Part shown: positions 1 to 10,784 of the stretch, piece by piece
Numbering within the stretch: the first letter of the stretch is position 1
Layout: each line of letters opens with the position of its first letter
NCBI RefSeq assembly: GCF_963169125.1
Contig: NC_084797.1
Coordinates: 96,497,868-96,561,867 of the forward strand
DNA from: Humulus lupulus
Lineage: Eukaryota; Streptophyta; Magnoliopsida; Rosales; Cannabaceae
Reading direction: 5' to 3'
DNA: 64,000 bases
Program-made: the position numbers and the translations under genes
The notes under the pieces: generated by a model
What the model was told of the DNA's origin: nothing
Seen by the model: the letters and a program-made list of their open reading frames with translations, nothing else
Databases searched by the model: none

Positions 1-1
1 T

Positions 2-409
2 ACTCATTTGGTCATTGGTAATGGCCAAACTCTCTCCATTTCTCAATCTGGCAGTAGTATTCTTCACCTCCCTCAAAGCTCCTCTTCCTTATCTCCAAGA
101 AACATACTTTGTGTACCATAAATTACCAAAAACCTTCTATCCATTTCTCAACTTACACGTGATAACACTGTTTTTGTTGAATTTGATGCTGACTTTTGTC
201 TTGTGAAGGATCTGAATACGAAGAAGGAGCTACTTTGGGGAGTGCATAGCAATGGATTGTATCAGCTGCAACTTACACAGTCATCTTCACCATCAAGTCT
301 TTCAGTCCCATCTGGTCATTTTTCATCTCAGTCCAAGTCTGCTACATATTTTTCTTCTTCAATTTTAATCACTACAGTCCTTAGTGGTGATTCTTTACTT
401 GCTGAGAAC
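2..409 (+). pseudogene. pol: Ty1/copia pol fragment (protease end to GAG-pre-integrase)
   Basis: Frame 2 carries text typical of copia polyproteins just downstream of the protease: HLVIGNGQTLSIS, then ITKNLLSISQLT, then LLWGVHSNGLYQLQL, which is the GAG-pre-integrase signature. A TAA at 119-121 interrupts the frame and the reading ends after a Ser-rich stretch near 409. No integrase core follows; the sequence passes into an LTR of another family. The 5' part lies outside the window. This is a dead fragment; the copia assignment is fairly sure, the lineage is not. Confidence 0.75.
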
Positions 410-439
410 TGAATTTCATTGCTGAGCGCTATAATTCTG

Positions 440-2077
440 TGTTTTGGCTGGGTTTTAAAAGTGTTTGTGGTTTGAAATTTAGGGACTGAATTGAAGCTGG
501 AATGCTTGGGTTTTAGCTCATAAATTGTTAAAGAATTGGTTCATCAAAGAAGGTAAGCTTCAATTCGTAGTTTAAAGCTTAAATTTTAGGTTTGCATAAC
601 TGGTTTTTGAGTTCTTTAGTTGTTGGGTTTCTGAAATCAAAATGGGGTTTTAATGAGTTTTTATGCTGGGTTTCTATTGGATTATGTTGTTAGAATCATG
701 TTAAAAGTCTTGTGATCAATGGGTTTTGGAATTAGGGTGCTTTGGGATGGTTTTTAGCAAGGTTAGGAGGCTAGAAATGGTGGTTTATCTAGGCACGAAG
801 GGTTGGGCCGCGGCTTTGTTCTAGAGCGTTGCGGCCCTGCGAAGCAAGGAAATGCCAAGGAGGCTCTGCAGTGGGGAAGCTTTGCGGCGCCTAAGGGCAG
901 GGCCGTGGTGCGTGCCTACCTTTAGAGAGGCTTAACCTCTCTTTCAAGGGCGGGCCACGGCTAGGCTTCAAGGGCCGAAGCCCTTAAGGGCGTCTTTGGC
1001 CTTTTGGAGGTTTTGAGAGCGGGAACCTAACCTAGGGTGCTCGAGATCGATTCCACCACCGTGTTTGGTGGAATTCGATGTCCCGGAAGCTAGAACTCCA
1101 TCTAGAAATATTAACGCGATAATTAATGGTACTCCCTATCTTCGTTGTGACTAGGTATTAAGCTAGGGCTTGGTAAGCGGATCGTGCTCAAGAGTCGTCG
1201 TTCGTAGTTAGTAAACTTGGGAATTAAAGGTAGGAAACTGCACCCGGTTGTGGATTTATAATAGGACTAAGGGTTCCCTATTTTGTATGCTTGGTAAAGG
1301 ATGGTATTCTGCCAAGAAAATAGTAAACCAATTGCTAAGAGTGCCGAAGTTTACATTAGCGCATAGGGCGCCGCTCGGCCACTGGTAGCTGAGGACAACT
1401 TATTATGCACTGAGCTCTGTTTAAGTGGGCCGGAGTCACTGGGGTAAACAGAGGGTGCGACCTAAGGTTTCGACCCTAATTATTGTGTGATTCGTTTGTT
1501 AATATTGGTTGGTGGATTGATATGCTGTATAGCTGGGTGATGATTAGCTGATTCTTGGTTGAATCTTTGTGCCTGTGATTATTGTGGTATGTCGAGTGTA
1601 TGAAAATGCTTAAGTGGTTATCCAAATGTTATTGTTGCTTGTTATATAATATGATATATTTTCTTCCTGGGCCTTGGCTCACGGGTGCTACGTGGTGCAG
1701 GTAAAGGCAAGGGCAAGCTTGATCATCCCTAATTTAGAGAGCTCTGAGAGCAGAATGTACATGAACAGCTGCTCAGCTACCACAGTTGAGAGGAAGACAG
1801 GAACAGGGGAACCAGAAACGTCTATTTTGCCTTAGAGTGGCTAACGATTGTTTAAACTTTAGAAATTTTGTAAACTGACTTTTGAACGTTGTTCCTTTTT
1901 GGAATCCCATGTGTAAAATGTTTAATTTTATGAAATCTATCTTTTTGAGACCAAACCCTTTTAACCCTAGCACATTAATGGTTTCAGTGACACGTTTTTA
2001 ACTAAATGACTTGATTAGCAAGTCCTACACATTTACAAATACACAGTGTAGCGGTCTTGGCTATCCAGGGTGTTACA
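440..2077 (+). mobile_element. Chromovirus-type LTR (family G1), 5'-truncated
   Basis: The segment aligns by eye with the LTR starting at 61781. Both share the AAGGTAAGC/ACGGTAAGC site, the GC-rich block around GGGCCGCGGC, a TTTCACCACCGTG-like stretch and the CTCGGCCACTGGTAGC block near 1375-1392. It continues through CTTGGCTCACGGGTGCTACGTGG (about 1674) to a CA terminus, GGGTGTTACA, at 2077. The canonical start TGTAACGACCC is missing, so it is 5' truncated; the left limit is approximate. Combined with the 61781 copy, the full LTR would be about 2.3-2.4 kb. No primer binding site follows 2077, so it behaves as a solo or broken LTR lying against TatB DNA. Confidence 0.7.
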
Positions 2078-2159
2078 TAGATTCCTCTTCTACTCCAGTA
2101 ATCCCAAGGCCGGAGGTCATGATAATAGACTCCTCCCCCAGCCCGAAGGGTATGACTTT
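2078..2159 (+). pseudogene. Stranded exon/intron scrap of the TatB antisense gene
   Basis: These 82 bases lie between the G1 LTR and TatA. One frame reads DSSSTPVIPRPEVMIIDSS, a low-complexity acidic/Pro segment like the middle of the TatA antisense protein. It is followed at about 2150 by a splice-donor-like AAGG/GTATGAC. The last five bases, ACTTT, are the target-site duplication of TatA. Joining across TatA gives GTATGACTTTTATTTATTT and, downstream at 13791-13801, TTCTTTTCAG. TatA therefore appears to have landed in an intron of the TatB antisense gene. The exon assignment is inference. Confidence 0.5.
2155..2159. repeat. Target-site duplication of TatA, left copy (ACTTT)
   Basis: ACTTT directly precedes the left LTR and matches the five bases after the right LTR (13731-13735). 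A perfect 5-bp duplication is what Ty3/gypsy integrase leaves. Confidence 0.85.
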
Positions 2160-2756
2160 TCTTGACCCTGATTTTGGCCAACTGACACGGAGTCAAATTT
2201 GCTTGATGTGGACAAACACGTTGGAAAGAATGTGATGACGAAATAATAAAGAACACAAGAGTTTATAGTGGTTCGGCCCCAGAATCTGGTAATAACCTAC
2301 GTCCATTTGAATTGTTATTGATATAGGATTCAAAGGAGTGATCAAAGAACTAGGGTTTAGTGAGTTTCACCAACCTCTGAAGAACAAGACAATATATCAA
2401 ATACGATCTCTAATCTCTAGTGATCAGAAAGCAAAAAGAAGAAGAAGATCCCTCTCCCTTGAGCCCTCCCTCTCTATTTATAGGCTCAAGGAGGATTTAC
2501 ATTAATTTGTTACAGATATTATTTCCTAAATAATCGGATACTCAGGAAATCATGGGAGATAATTTCAGATACTATCATAACTATATAAGATCTTTTCCGC
2601 GTATAGCATGCGTACGACCAGACTGGTCGTATGAAGAGATCGAAAGTCGTGACACTAGATGTCTTCCTGGTCGATAGTCGAGCATGAATTCTGCCAGATG
2701 TTAGCCACATGTACTAAATGTTTGCCATGTCATCCATTCTAGTTTTTTGGATAACA
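2160..2756 (-). repeat. TatA 3' LTR
   Basis: Direct repeat of 13133-13730, 597 bp. In element sense it runs TGTTATCC to AAGA; the terminal AACA of the other copy is altered by one G-to-C change on the plus strand at 2161. A TATA-like box, CCTATAAATAG in element sense, lies at 2474-2484. It is bounded on the internal side by the purine tract at 2757-2770. Confidence 0.92.
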
Positions 2757-2770
2757 TTTGCCCCCCAAGT
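2757..2770 (-). other. TatA terminal polypurine tract
   Basis: In element sense ACTTGGGGGGCAAA abuts the LTR start TGTTATCC. This is the expected position of the plus-strand primer for reverse transcription. The first twelve bases recur exactly at 6537-6548. Confidence 0.85.
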
Positions 2771-2984
2771 TTGTTTAGTGCGACCAGCAATAAAGAAACT
2801 TTAAGGGAACAACCGTTCATATCCCCATGATGTCTGTCAGGATCCCCGTGCGTTTTTTAAAACCGTGACATAATTATGTCTAATCAAGCTTTTTCAGTTT
2901 TCAAGAAACAAATTGACGGCTTATACACTTCCCCATGTTTCGAGAATTAAAAATAATGATTGCTACTTTTTGGCCATACCTCGG

Positions 2985-3687
2985 TCCCCATAAATACCTT
3001 CTTTTTCTTCTTTATAAAATTTTTCCTTACCATCTTTGTCAAGAACTTCCAGAACCTTGCTTCCAGAGTACAGAGCTTCGAAACCAGTCAGTCGCCTAGC
3101 CGAGGTTCTCTCCGACTCAAACTTTTCCATTCTCTTCCGAATCTCCATCTTCACCCAGGTAATCACTTTGTCTTTTTAACTTTTCATTATACCATGCATG
3201 TTGTTTCTAGGTTATGTAATTTTTGTGTTCTTGAATAGGGTTTTATGAGGATTTTTCTTGTATAAACCTTCCATTGCTTCGTATGAGGGCGTCTTTATGC
3301 TTTGTACAGGTTAGGACCTAGATTGATAGTAAGGATCATAGGATTAGGGCGTAAGATCGACGTAAAAATTCAATCTTTAAGCTAGTTGAAAAAAATGGGT
3401 TTTTTCCCGCCCTTTAGGAGTCGAAACAGTTCTCTTTCAGAAAATAGTTTTTCTTCCTTCCTGATCCGTTTTTCAAACCATTAATGTCGAACTTAGCATA
3501 GGAGTAGGATGCTGCTGGTTATTTAGACACGAGTAACGTTATCCCAATCTTCCACACTACTTCGCAGACTGTCTTATCTCCTCCATTGTCTATTTGCAGT
3601 TCATATGCAAGACCCTTGGGGAGGAGAAAGACCTATTGAAGAAGACCTCGCCCTAACTCAAACCGTCCTCTAGTCCCCAACTAAAGA
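2985..3687 (+). promoter_or_regulatory. Promoter and spliced 5' UTR of the TatA antisense gene
   Basis: CCCATAAATACC near 2988-2999 and TTTATAAAATTT near 3011-3022 are TATA-like boxes. Pyrimidine-rich leader follows without an obvious ATG. A donor CCCAG/GTAATC at 3158/3159 and an acceptor TATTTGCAG ending at 3599 would remove a 441-nt leader intron. The coding start is ATG 3688. The element's LTR promoter reads the other way, so a separate promoter here is required if the gene is expressed. Boundaries are inferred from splice consensus only. Confidence 0.5.
3605..3673 (+). CDS. Upstream ORF in the antisense gene leader (22 codons)
   Basis: ATG at 3605, six bases after the predicted leader-intron acceptor, opens a 22-codon frame (MQDPWGGERPIEEDLALTQT plus two residues) ending at TAG 3671-3673. 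The main ATG follows 15 nt later. It could reduce translation of the main frame. Function is unproven and such ORFs arise by chance. Confidence 0.3.
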   Translation: MQDPWGGERPIEEDLALTQTVL

Positions 3688-6156
3688 ATGGCCCGAACAA
3701 AAACAAAAGCTCGAAAAAGGAAAAACCCTAACTCCCCAGGTCAGCCTTCTGCTGATGCCCCCTCGACCAGTGGTCGAGGCGAAATCGCTCTAGAGACCAA
3801 TGTCCAAAGGCGTGCCCGCCCCCGCCATGTCGACCAGCCAGACGTTGCGTGGCACGTTGTCCCTCAAAGTACGGTGACACTGCCGATGATTGCCAATTAT
3901 TTAAACAGATACAATCTGACGGGTGTGACCTTAGTTAAACCATCTATCGACCAGCAAGCCAACCTGCCAGGCGGGGCCTACAGTGCCTGGTCGAGGTTCC
4001 ACATTCAGGCAGGTGCCACCCTGCCTTTTCACTCATTTTTTCAGGGGGTGGCTAATTACTTCGGAGTAGCCCCCTTTCAAATCACCCCGAACGGATATAG
4101 AATGCTGGCCGCGCTCTATATCCTTTATAAGCTCAAAAAATGGCCAGTACCTTCCCCCTACGAGGTCAATTTTCTTTTTGACCTTAAGTCCAACCCTAAC
4201 CAAGATGGTACGGGGTTTTTTCACTTCTGCCATCAGGAATCCAGACGCACTTTTTTGTCTGACACCACCCATATCTCTAATGTGGGGAAGTATCACCATG
4301 AATACTTCCTCTGTCCTGACCTTGCTTCGGACAACCTGGCCTTTACCCGAGGAGGTAAAAATTCTTATGCGAGTAGCTTCTTTACTTAGTGCTTTTCTGT
4401 CATTATATCTTGACATTCATTGTGTTCCAAGCCCATGGTTACGTCCAGTCCCTACTCCAGGGATGGAGTCAAGGGAAACACTCTTAGCTAGCATGCTGAA
4501 TGCTGATAAGAGTGTAAAAAACTTAGTCAATGAGGCTAATCTAAGGCTGGTCTGCCTTTGGGGCTCCCAATCTGCGATGAATGAACCCTCAGCGAGCGGT
4601 GTCCAAGCCGATGCAGAACCTGAGCAGGAACCCGAGCAGCAACCTCAGGCACCACCTCCTCGGTGGTGGCCAACTGGGGTTACGATCAGGGAACCTGTCG
4701 TCCCCCCCCCCCCCCAAGCAGAGAAACCTTCAGTCCCCAAGGGTAAGGGAAAACAAAAGGCTGCCGAGCCTAGCGAACTTTCTGACGATCCGTCGGATGT
4801 AAATGGTACAATAATATCGCTTTTAAATAATTTTCCCATTCCCTCTCATCTATTTGATGGGGACGGAAACTTTAGGAATGCTCCCTCTTTAAACTCAGAT
4901 TTCTTCCAGGAACTAGGTAGTTCAGTAAATAATGTTACGACCAGTAGTTGTAGCCTGGGTACTTTACTTGTAATCCTTTTACTTTTATCTCTATTCCGCC
5001 TATGACCTTTTAATCTTACTGCTCAAGTTGCTTCCTTTGGTGCAGGTATGGACTCTGAGGACGTCTTCGCTCATTACGAGGCTACCGCTGCCTCTTCTGT
5101 CTCAAAGAAGGATGGCAAGAGGGCTTAAGGGGAAAGCAACAAGACCCCCTCGAAGAAGGCTCGAACAGACGATGCTCCAGCCGCCGTCCCATCCAAGGAG
5201 AACACGACACCTCCGCCCCCCACCGAGCAGTCGACCCCCACACCTGTGAATCCACAGCCCTCATCTAGGGCCGCTGACAAGGACGCACTAGACAACTTGC
5301 CCGAAGGCTCCCTGTCCAGCCTTGTGGTCGGGTCGGCCAGGGAGAGGATATATAAGCTCTCGAAGCACAGACGCAGCCAGGCCGTCATCAATGAAAGTGC
5401 CTCGTTGGAGGTCGACCAAATCATCAACAGAGGGTTGAATGAGATAGTCAGTGTAAGTCATCTTTTGCTACTTCATCATTTATGTCTGACTTCTTTTCCT
5501 TACTTCATCTCATTCTTTGTCTTTAGGGGCTGCTGTCTTTAACTGCTAGCTGGCGCCGTGCTGGGGCATTGGTTTCTCGGGGACAGAACTTCGACTCCAG
5601 GCTTGCCCAGGCTAAGCTGGCACTTGAGGCTGACAAGGACAGGCTGCTCGAGGAGACCAAGGAGCTATCCGAGCTGAATGAACAACTGTGTGAGGACCAA
5701 GCCACTCTCACTAAGGAGCTTCAAGACAGCCAAGGGGCCTTGAAGAAAGCCAACGAGGAGCGGCAGAAATGGAGGGAAAGTTCTGTACTTGTCACCCAAG
5801 AGTGTAAGTAGCTTAAACTCGATCTGACCGCCAGCAGGGATGAGGCGAAGAAGCTCGAAGAGCGGGTGCGGGAGCTCGAGGGGCGAGTGCAGGAGGTTGA
5901 GGAGGAAGGGGCCATGAACTTGAAGAAGTATAAGGAGGCCACCCTCCTCTGCTTTTACAACTTCTGGAAGCACAACCGGGAGGCCAACTTCAACTATCTT
6001 TCTGAGTGGTTGAAGAGAACTCTAATGGCGCAGTGCGCCACCCGGTTTGAGGCAGAGGAGAAGGCTAAGGCTAAGGCTCCTGCTGCTGAAGCTGCAGCTG
6101 GTCCTCCTGCCGACCAGGGCACTCCTCCTAATCCTCAAGACCCTCCTGCTCAGTAA
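3688..6156 (+). pseudogene. TatA antisense gene: Transposase_28-type plus coiled-coil protein, four coding exons, two stops
   Basis: Not gag or pol; it runs opposite to the element. Best exon model: 3688-4354, 4461-4916, 5046-5452, 5527-6156, with introns GTAAAA..CAG, GTAGTT..GCAG and GTAAGT..TTTAG. The phases join correctly (1, 1, 0), giving about 720 codons. Exon 1 has a basic N-terminus (MARTKTKARKRK), then LPFHSFFQGVANYFGVAPFQ and NGYRMLAALYILY, the pattern Pfam names Transposase_28, putative gypsy-type transposon. Exon 2 is acidic and Pro-rich with a slip-prone run of 14 C at 4702-4715. Exon 4 is a long heptad-like coiled coil ending in FWKHNREANFNYLSEWL and an Ala/Pro tail. In-frame stops are TAA 5126-5128 and TAG 5809-5811. 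Molecular function is unknown; nothing in it shows transposase activity. The exon joins need RNA evidence. Confidence 0.75.
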
Positions 6157-6232
6157 AAATTTTTGTTTTTTGTTTTTATGGCCCACGGGTCTGTTTGTAA
6201 AGACAATTTATTTTTATTGCTGCAAGGGCAGC

Positions 6233-6346
6233 TTTTTTACTTATAACTGAACAATTACATCCGAGCGATACTGCTCGCGGTGCAAAATCTTTTTACTTTT
6301 AATTGAACAATTACATCCAAGCAATACTGCTCGCGGTGTAAAAGAT
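6233..6346 (+). repeat. 56-bp tandem duplication in the antisense gene 3' UTR
   Basis: Two copies of about 56 bp start with TTTTTACTT and contain GAACAATTACATCC (6249 and 6305) followed by TACTGCTCGCGGTG. They lie just past the antisense stop codon. Confidence 0.7.
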
Positions 6347-6536
6347 TGCCTTATTGATATTATAATGTTTCTTTTATTATAATATATGTTTGCATGACCG
6401 AACTTAGCATAGTACTTTGGTTTGATTTAACAAAACATATTTTGAAAAATACTCTAAGTACCGTAGCATGCTTTCACTTATTTTGTTCATGTGTTTACAT
6501 ACCCTTTGGTATGCTTTGCTATCGATGTACCTTATG

Positions 6537-6548
6537 TGCCCCCCAAGT
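6537..6548 (-). other. TatA internal polypurine tract
   Basis: Element-sense ACTTGGGGGGCA, identical to the terminal tract at 2759-2770, placed 333 nt past the integrase stop and 381 nt beyond the antisense gene stop. The same motif occupies the same place in TatB (15479) and TatC (26798). It could act as a second plus-strand primer or be a relic of an earlier 3' end. Between 6157 and 6880 I see nothing else coding. Confidence 0.6.
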
Positions 6549-6880
6549 GATCAAGGAGCTTTAGGTCCTTGGTCACTTGCCTTGACCACGACCTGTGCGA
6601 ACATTACTGCTCGATAGTAAACATAACATTTATAATACAACAAAACAACACACGTAATGAACAAATACTTGTAAAAATAAATTTACAAAGGTTGGCAAGA
6701 ATGACTGGCTGCACACAGTCCCTTATAATCTCGTATTAAAAATGGACTAAACATGTATTTACGAGTGATCTTAAAAAGATCTTATACTTATAAGCGATTA
6801 GCCATACAACGTGGCTAACCCTTTTTTGAAACTTGTAAAAAGTAAAAATTAATACAAGCCAGTCCTTTAAGAAGGACTGT

Positions 6881-8246
6881 TCACTGATAATACTTGCGCA
6901 GGTATTCTCCATTCCGATAGCGTGGAATGAGATCTCCATTTAAGCGTGCAAGTTTGTAGGTTCCCGGATGAAGGACTTCTTCAATCTGGTAAGGTCCTTC
7001 TCAGTTTGGTCCGAGCACTCCAACAGTGGGGTCGCGGGTATTCAAGAAAACTTGTCGTAGCACTAGGTCACTGACGTTGAATTTCCTTTCTTTTACTTTT
7101 GAGTTAAAATACCAGGCGACCTTTTGCTGGTACGCAGTAACTCGGAGTTGGGCTCTTTCTCGTATTTCTTCAATTGAGTCTATGGACTCTATCATTAGTT
7201 GTCTATTCTGGCCCTGGTCGTATGTAATGCGTTGATGTGAGGGGGGATCTAATTCAACGGGCAACATAGCCTCATACCCGTATGCCAAGGAAAATGGAGT
7301 ATGACCTATTGCTGTTCGATGAGAAGTTTTATACGACCAGAGGACTTCAGGCAGCTGTTCTGGCCATGCTCCTTTAGCGCCTTCAGGGTGTCTTTAAGCG
7401 TTTTATTCACTGCTTCGACCTGCCCGTTTGCTTGTGGATGCGCGACTAAAGAAAAGCTTTTAATAATCCCGTGCCTTTCACAAAAGTCTGTGAATAAGTC
7501 ACTGTCAATCTGGGTTCCGTTGTCTGAGACAATCTTTCGAGGCAAACCATATTGGCAAACAATGTTCTTGATGTCAAAGTCAAGAACTTTCTTGGTTGTT
7601 ATGGTAGCGAGGGGTTCAGCTTCGGCCGATTTGGTGAAGTAGTCGACTGCTACAACTGCGTCTTTACTCTGCCTTTTCATGTTGGCTGGGATCCAATTAA
7701 GTCTATACCCCATACTTCGAAAGGCCAAGGACTCTGCATTTGCTTTAACTCGTTTGGGGCAGCGCGTGGGATTTGGGAAAATCTCTGACACTTATCGCAC
7801 TTTCACACAAACTCCATCGAATCTTCGTTCATAGTCGGCCAGAAATAACCCTGTCTTAGAATCTTTTTCTCCAAACTTTTCCCCCCAGCTTGATCCCTGC
7901 AGAAGCCTTCATGTACTTCCTTCATTAGCTCCTTAGCTTTCTATGGTGTAATACATCTGAGTAGTGGCATGGAATATCCCCTTCGGTATAGAACATCATC
8001 GACCAGTATATATCTAGCAGCCTGCCTTTGAAGAGTTCTAGCCTTGTTTCTATCTACTGGTAGTACGTCGTTGGTCAGATACTCCAAGTAAGGCGCCATC
8101 CATGTATCTTCCATTTGAATTTCCATATTGGTTTCATTTGCTCGTATGCTTGGCTCGCTCAATCTTTCCACTGGCACAATATTCAAAGTGTCAGCATCTT
8201 TCACGCTCGCGAGTTTGGCGAAGGCATCTGCGTTCGAATTCTGATC
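6881..8246 (-). pseudogene. pol: TatA integrase
   Basis: Reading down from 8246: linker and DVLYRRGYSMPLLRC, the HHCC zinc region (HEGFCRDQAGG.. KCDKCQRF), then the DDE core. AVDYFTKSAEAE, IVSDNGTQ and HPQANGQVEAVNK hold the catalytic Asp, Asp and Glu. The C-terminal part, GVLGPN and KLARLNGDLIP, ends LRKYYQ with TGA at 6881-6883, the usual Tat finish. Stops and at least two frameshifts (near 7790 and 7300) split it. Its role would have been to insert the element cDNA. Confidence 0.85.
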
Positions 8247-10060
8247 TCAGGGTATTTGCTGGAGGGTATACTTCGTGAACTGGGCTAATAGGTCTTTAGT
8301 TTTGTTCAAGTAGGCCACCATTTTCAGGCCTCGTGCTTGATATTCCCCTAGAACTTGATTGACTACCAGCTGTGAATCACTATAAATATCCAACACCTTT
8401 ATACTCATGTCTTTTTCCATTCTTAATCCAACGAGGAGTGCTTCATATTCGGCTTCATTATTTGACGCTGTGAAGTCGAACCTAATGGCGCAGTGAAATC
8501 GATGCCCTTCTAGCGTTATCAAGATCACCCCTGCTCCCGCGTGAGATTCGTTGGATGACCCATCTGTGAATAACTTCCACAAAGGAGCTTCATCTTGAGG
8601 CTCAGGCGCACTAGGCTTCTCGCACTGCTCGTTGTCTGGGAGTTCAGTGAACTCTGCAATAAGATCAGCCAAGACACGTCCCTTTACTGCTGCTCGGGGT
8701 GAATACATAATTTTGAACTGCTCCAGTTCGACTGTCCATTTTAATAAACGCCCAGCCGCCTCTGGTTTTTGGAGGACTTGCCAAAGGGGCTGGTCAGTTA
8801 GGACTGTAATAGGATGGGCTTGGAAGTAAGGATGTAGCTTCCTTGAGGCCAAGATTAAATAGTATGCTAACCTCTCGATGGGGGATACCTCAGTTCTACT
8901 CTAATTAGCCTCTTGCTTACATAGTAAACCGCTTTTTGTACGCCTTCTTCCTCTCGTACTAGTACCGCACTAGCAGCAACTTCAGTGATCGCCAGGTAAA
9001 TGCACAAAGTTTCTCCTTTGATAGGCTTTGAAAAAATAGGAGGCTATGCCATATGGGCTTTTAGGGCCTGAAATGCTTGCTCGAAGTCTCCTGTCCATTC
9101 GAACTTCTTGCTCGAAGAAAGGGACGCATTTATCCGTTGACTTGGAAATAAATCTACTTAGGGCTGCAATTCTCCCAGTTAAACTTTGTACATCCTTGAT
9201 CTTTTCTGGCGATTTCATGTCGATCACGGCTTTTATCTTGTCGAGGTTGGCCTCGATTCCTCTTAAATTAACAATGAACCCCAAACATTTCCCTGATCCA
9301 ACTTCGAAGGAACATTTGAGAGGATTTAGTTTCATCTAATATTTATTCAATACGTCGAAACACTCTCGTAAATCCTTCACATGTCCTTCTGATTTTTTCG
9401 ACTTTACCATCATGTCGTCCACGTACACCTCCATGTTTACGCCGATTAATTCTTTAAACATGTGGTTAACCAATCGCTGGTAAGTCGCACCTGCGTTTTT
9501 CAGTCCGAAGGGCATAACTTTGTAACATTATAATCCCGTATCGGTCTGAAAGCTGGTGTGATCCTCGTCAGGGGGATGCATGCTAATCTGATTGTAGCCT
9601 AAGTATGCATCCATGAAGGAGAGGATCTCGTGTCCTGCAGTAGCATCGACCAACTGGTCGATCCTTGGGAGTGGGAAGTAGTCCTTCGGGCAGGCTTTAT
9701 TGAGGTCTGTAAAATCCACAAGTTCTCCATTTTTTGTTAGGCTTGGGAACCAGTACTAGATTAGAGACCCACGATGGATAAAATGCCACCCTGATGAACC
9801 CATTCTCCTTTAATCTTTCAAGTTCTTCTTTTAAGGCTCTCGACCGATCCTTATCGAGCAGCCTTCTTTTTCTGTTGCACGGGTGGAAAACTCTTGTCTA
9901 TGTTCAGGACATGGCTGATAACTGCAGGATCTATCCCAGCCATGTCTTTGTGCGACCAGGCAAAGACTTCCTGGTTTTTCCGCAAAAACTCCACCAGTGC
10001 ATGCTTCGTGGTTGGTTCTAAGTTTTTCCTGACCTTCACGACTTTGGTCGAGTTTTTCTC
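8247..10060 (-). pseudogene. pol: TatA reverse transcriptase and RNase H region
   Basis: Start of RT: VFAWSHKDMAGIDP (about 9960). Then DFTDLNKACPKDYFPLPRID (about 9700) and the catalytic box MEVYVDD (about 9412-9432), followed by KLNPLKCSFEVGSGKCLGF. A degenerate first RNase H gives YYVSKRL and LHPYFQAHPITVLTDQPL. A second, complete RNase H follows at 8247-8580: KLFTDGSSNESHAGAGVIL, SNNEAEYEALLVGL, IYSDSQLVVNQV. Two RNase H domains in series is a Tat hallmark, the second being the acquired, archaeal-like type. Numerous stops and frame changes inactivate it. Confidence 0.88.
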
Positions 10061-10159
10061 GTCAAGTTGGACCTCTTCTAGGTCCTCGACGGGTCCAACA
10101 TTTTCTTCAAAATCCCCAAAGCGAGGATCTAAATCTCTATCCTCACTTTCGGCAACACC

Positions 10160-10783
10160 CTATTTGGTGACTTCATCACCGGATTGGGCTTGTGTATCAA
10201 TTGCCATCTGAAACCTATCTGGGGGAGTGCTCTTTGATGTTCCCTTCTTCGCCTTCGTGACTGAGGCATTGTAGCACTCCCTAGCCTCCCTCTGGTTTCC
10301 TAACACGCGTCCTACCCCTGCGTCTGTCGGGAATTTCATGGCCAAGTGCCATATGGAGGTGACAGCCCGTAGATCAACCAGTATAGGCCTCCCAATGACG
10401 GCATTGTACGCCGAAGGACAATCGACTACTATGAAAGTAGCGAGTAATGTCCTGGTAGCAGGCGCTGTACCTGCTGTTACTGGTAGTCTGATTGACCCCG
10501 CAAGGGCGAGTCCCTCACCAGAGAAGCCGTATATTGTTTGGTTGCAGGGCTCCAGGTCCTTAACAGAAAACTTCATGTGTTCTAGCGAAGACTTATACAG
10601 GATGTTCACCGAACTTCCTATATCAACTAGCACTCCCTTCACCATCATGTTGGCCATTTGGATATCCACGACCAGCAGATCGGAATGTGGGAACTGGACA
10701 TGTTGGGCGTCGCTATCAGAGAAAGTTATTTCGCCCTCTTCTGACCGAGCCTTTTTCGGCGCGCGGTCATCCACAGTCATCAT
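10160..10783 (-). pseudogene. pol: TatA aspartic protease region
   Basis: The longest clean pol segment (208 codons). VLVDIGSSVNILY matches the retropepsin active-site motif D-T/S-G-S-S, with Ile in place of Thr/Ser. IYGFSGEG and AYNAVIGRPILVDL follow, as in Tat proteases. It would cleave the gag-pol polyprotein inside virus-like particles. The Ile substitution may have removed activity. Confidence 0.8.
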
Positions 10784-10784
10784 C

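Noticed and set aside
4033..4416. 127-codon minus-strand ORF
   Set aside because: Mirror of exon 1 of the antisense gene, which has the clear domain pattern.
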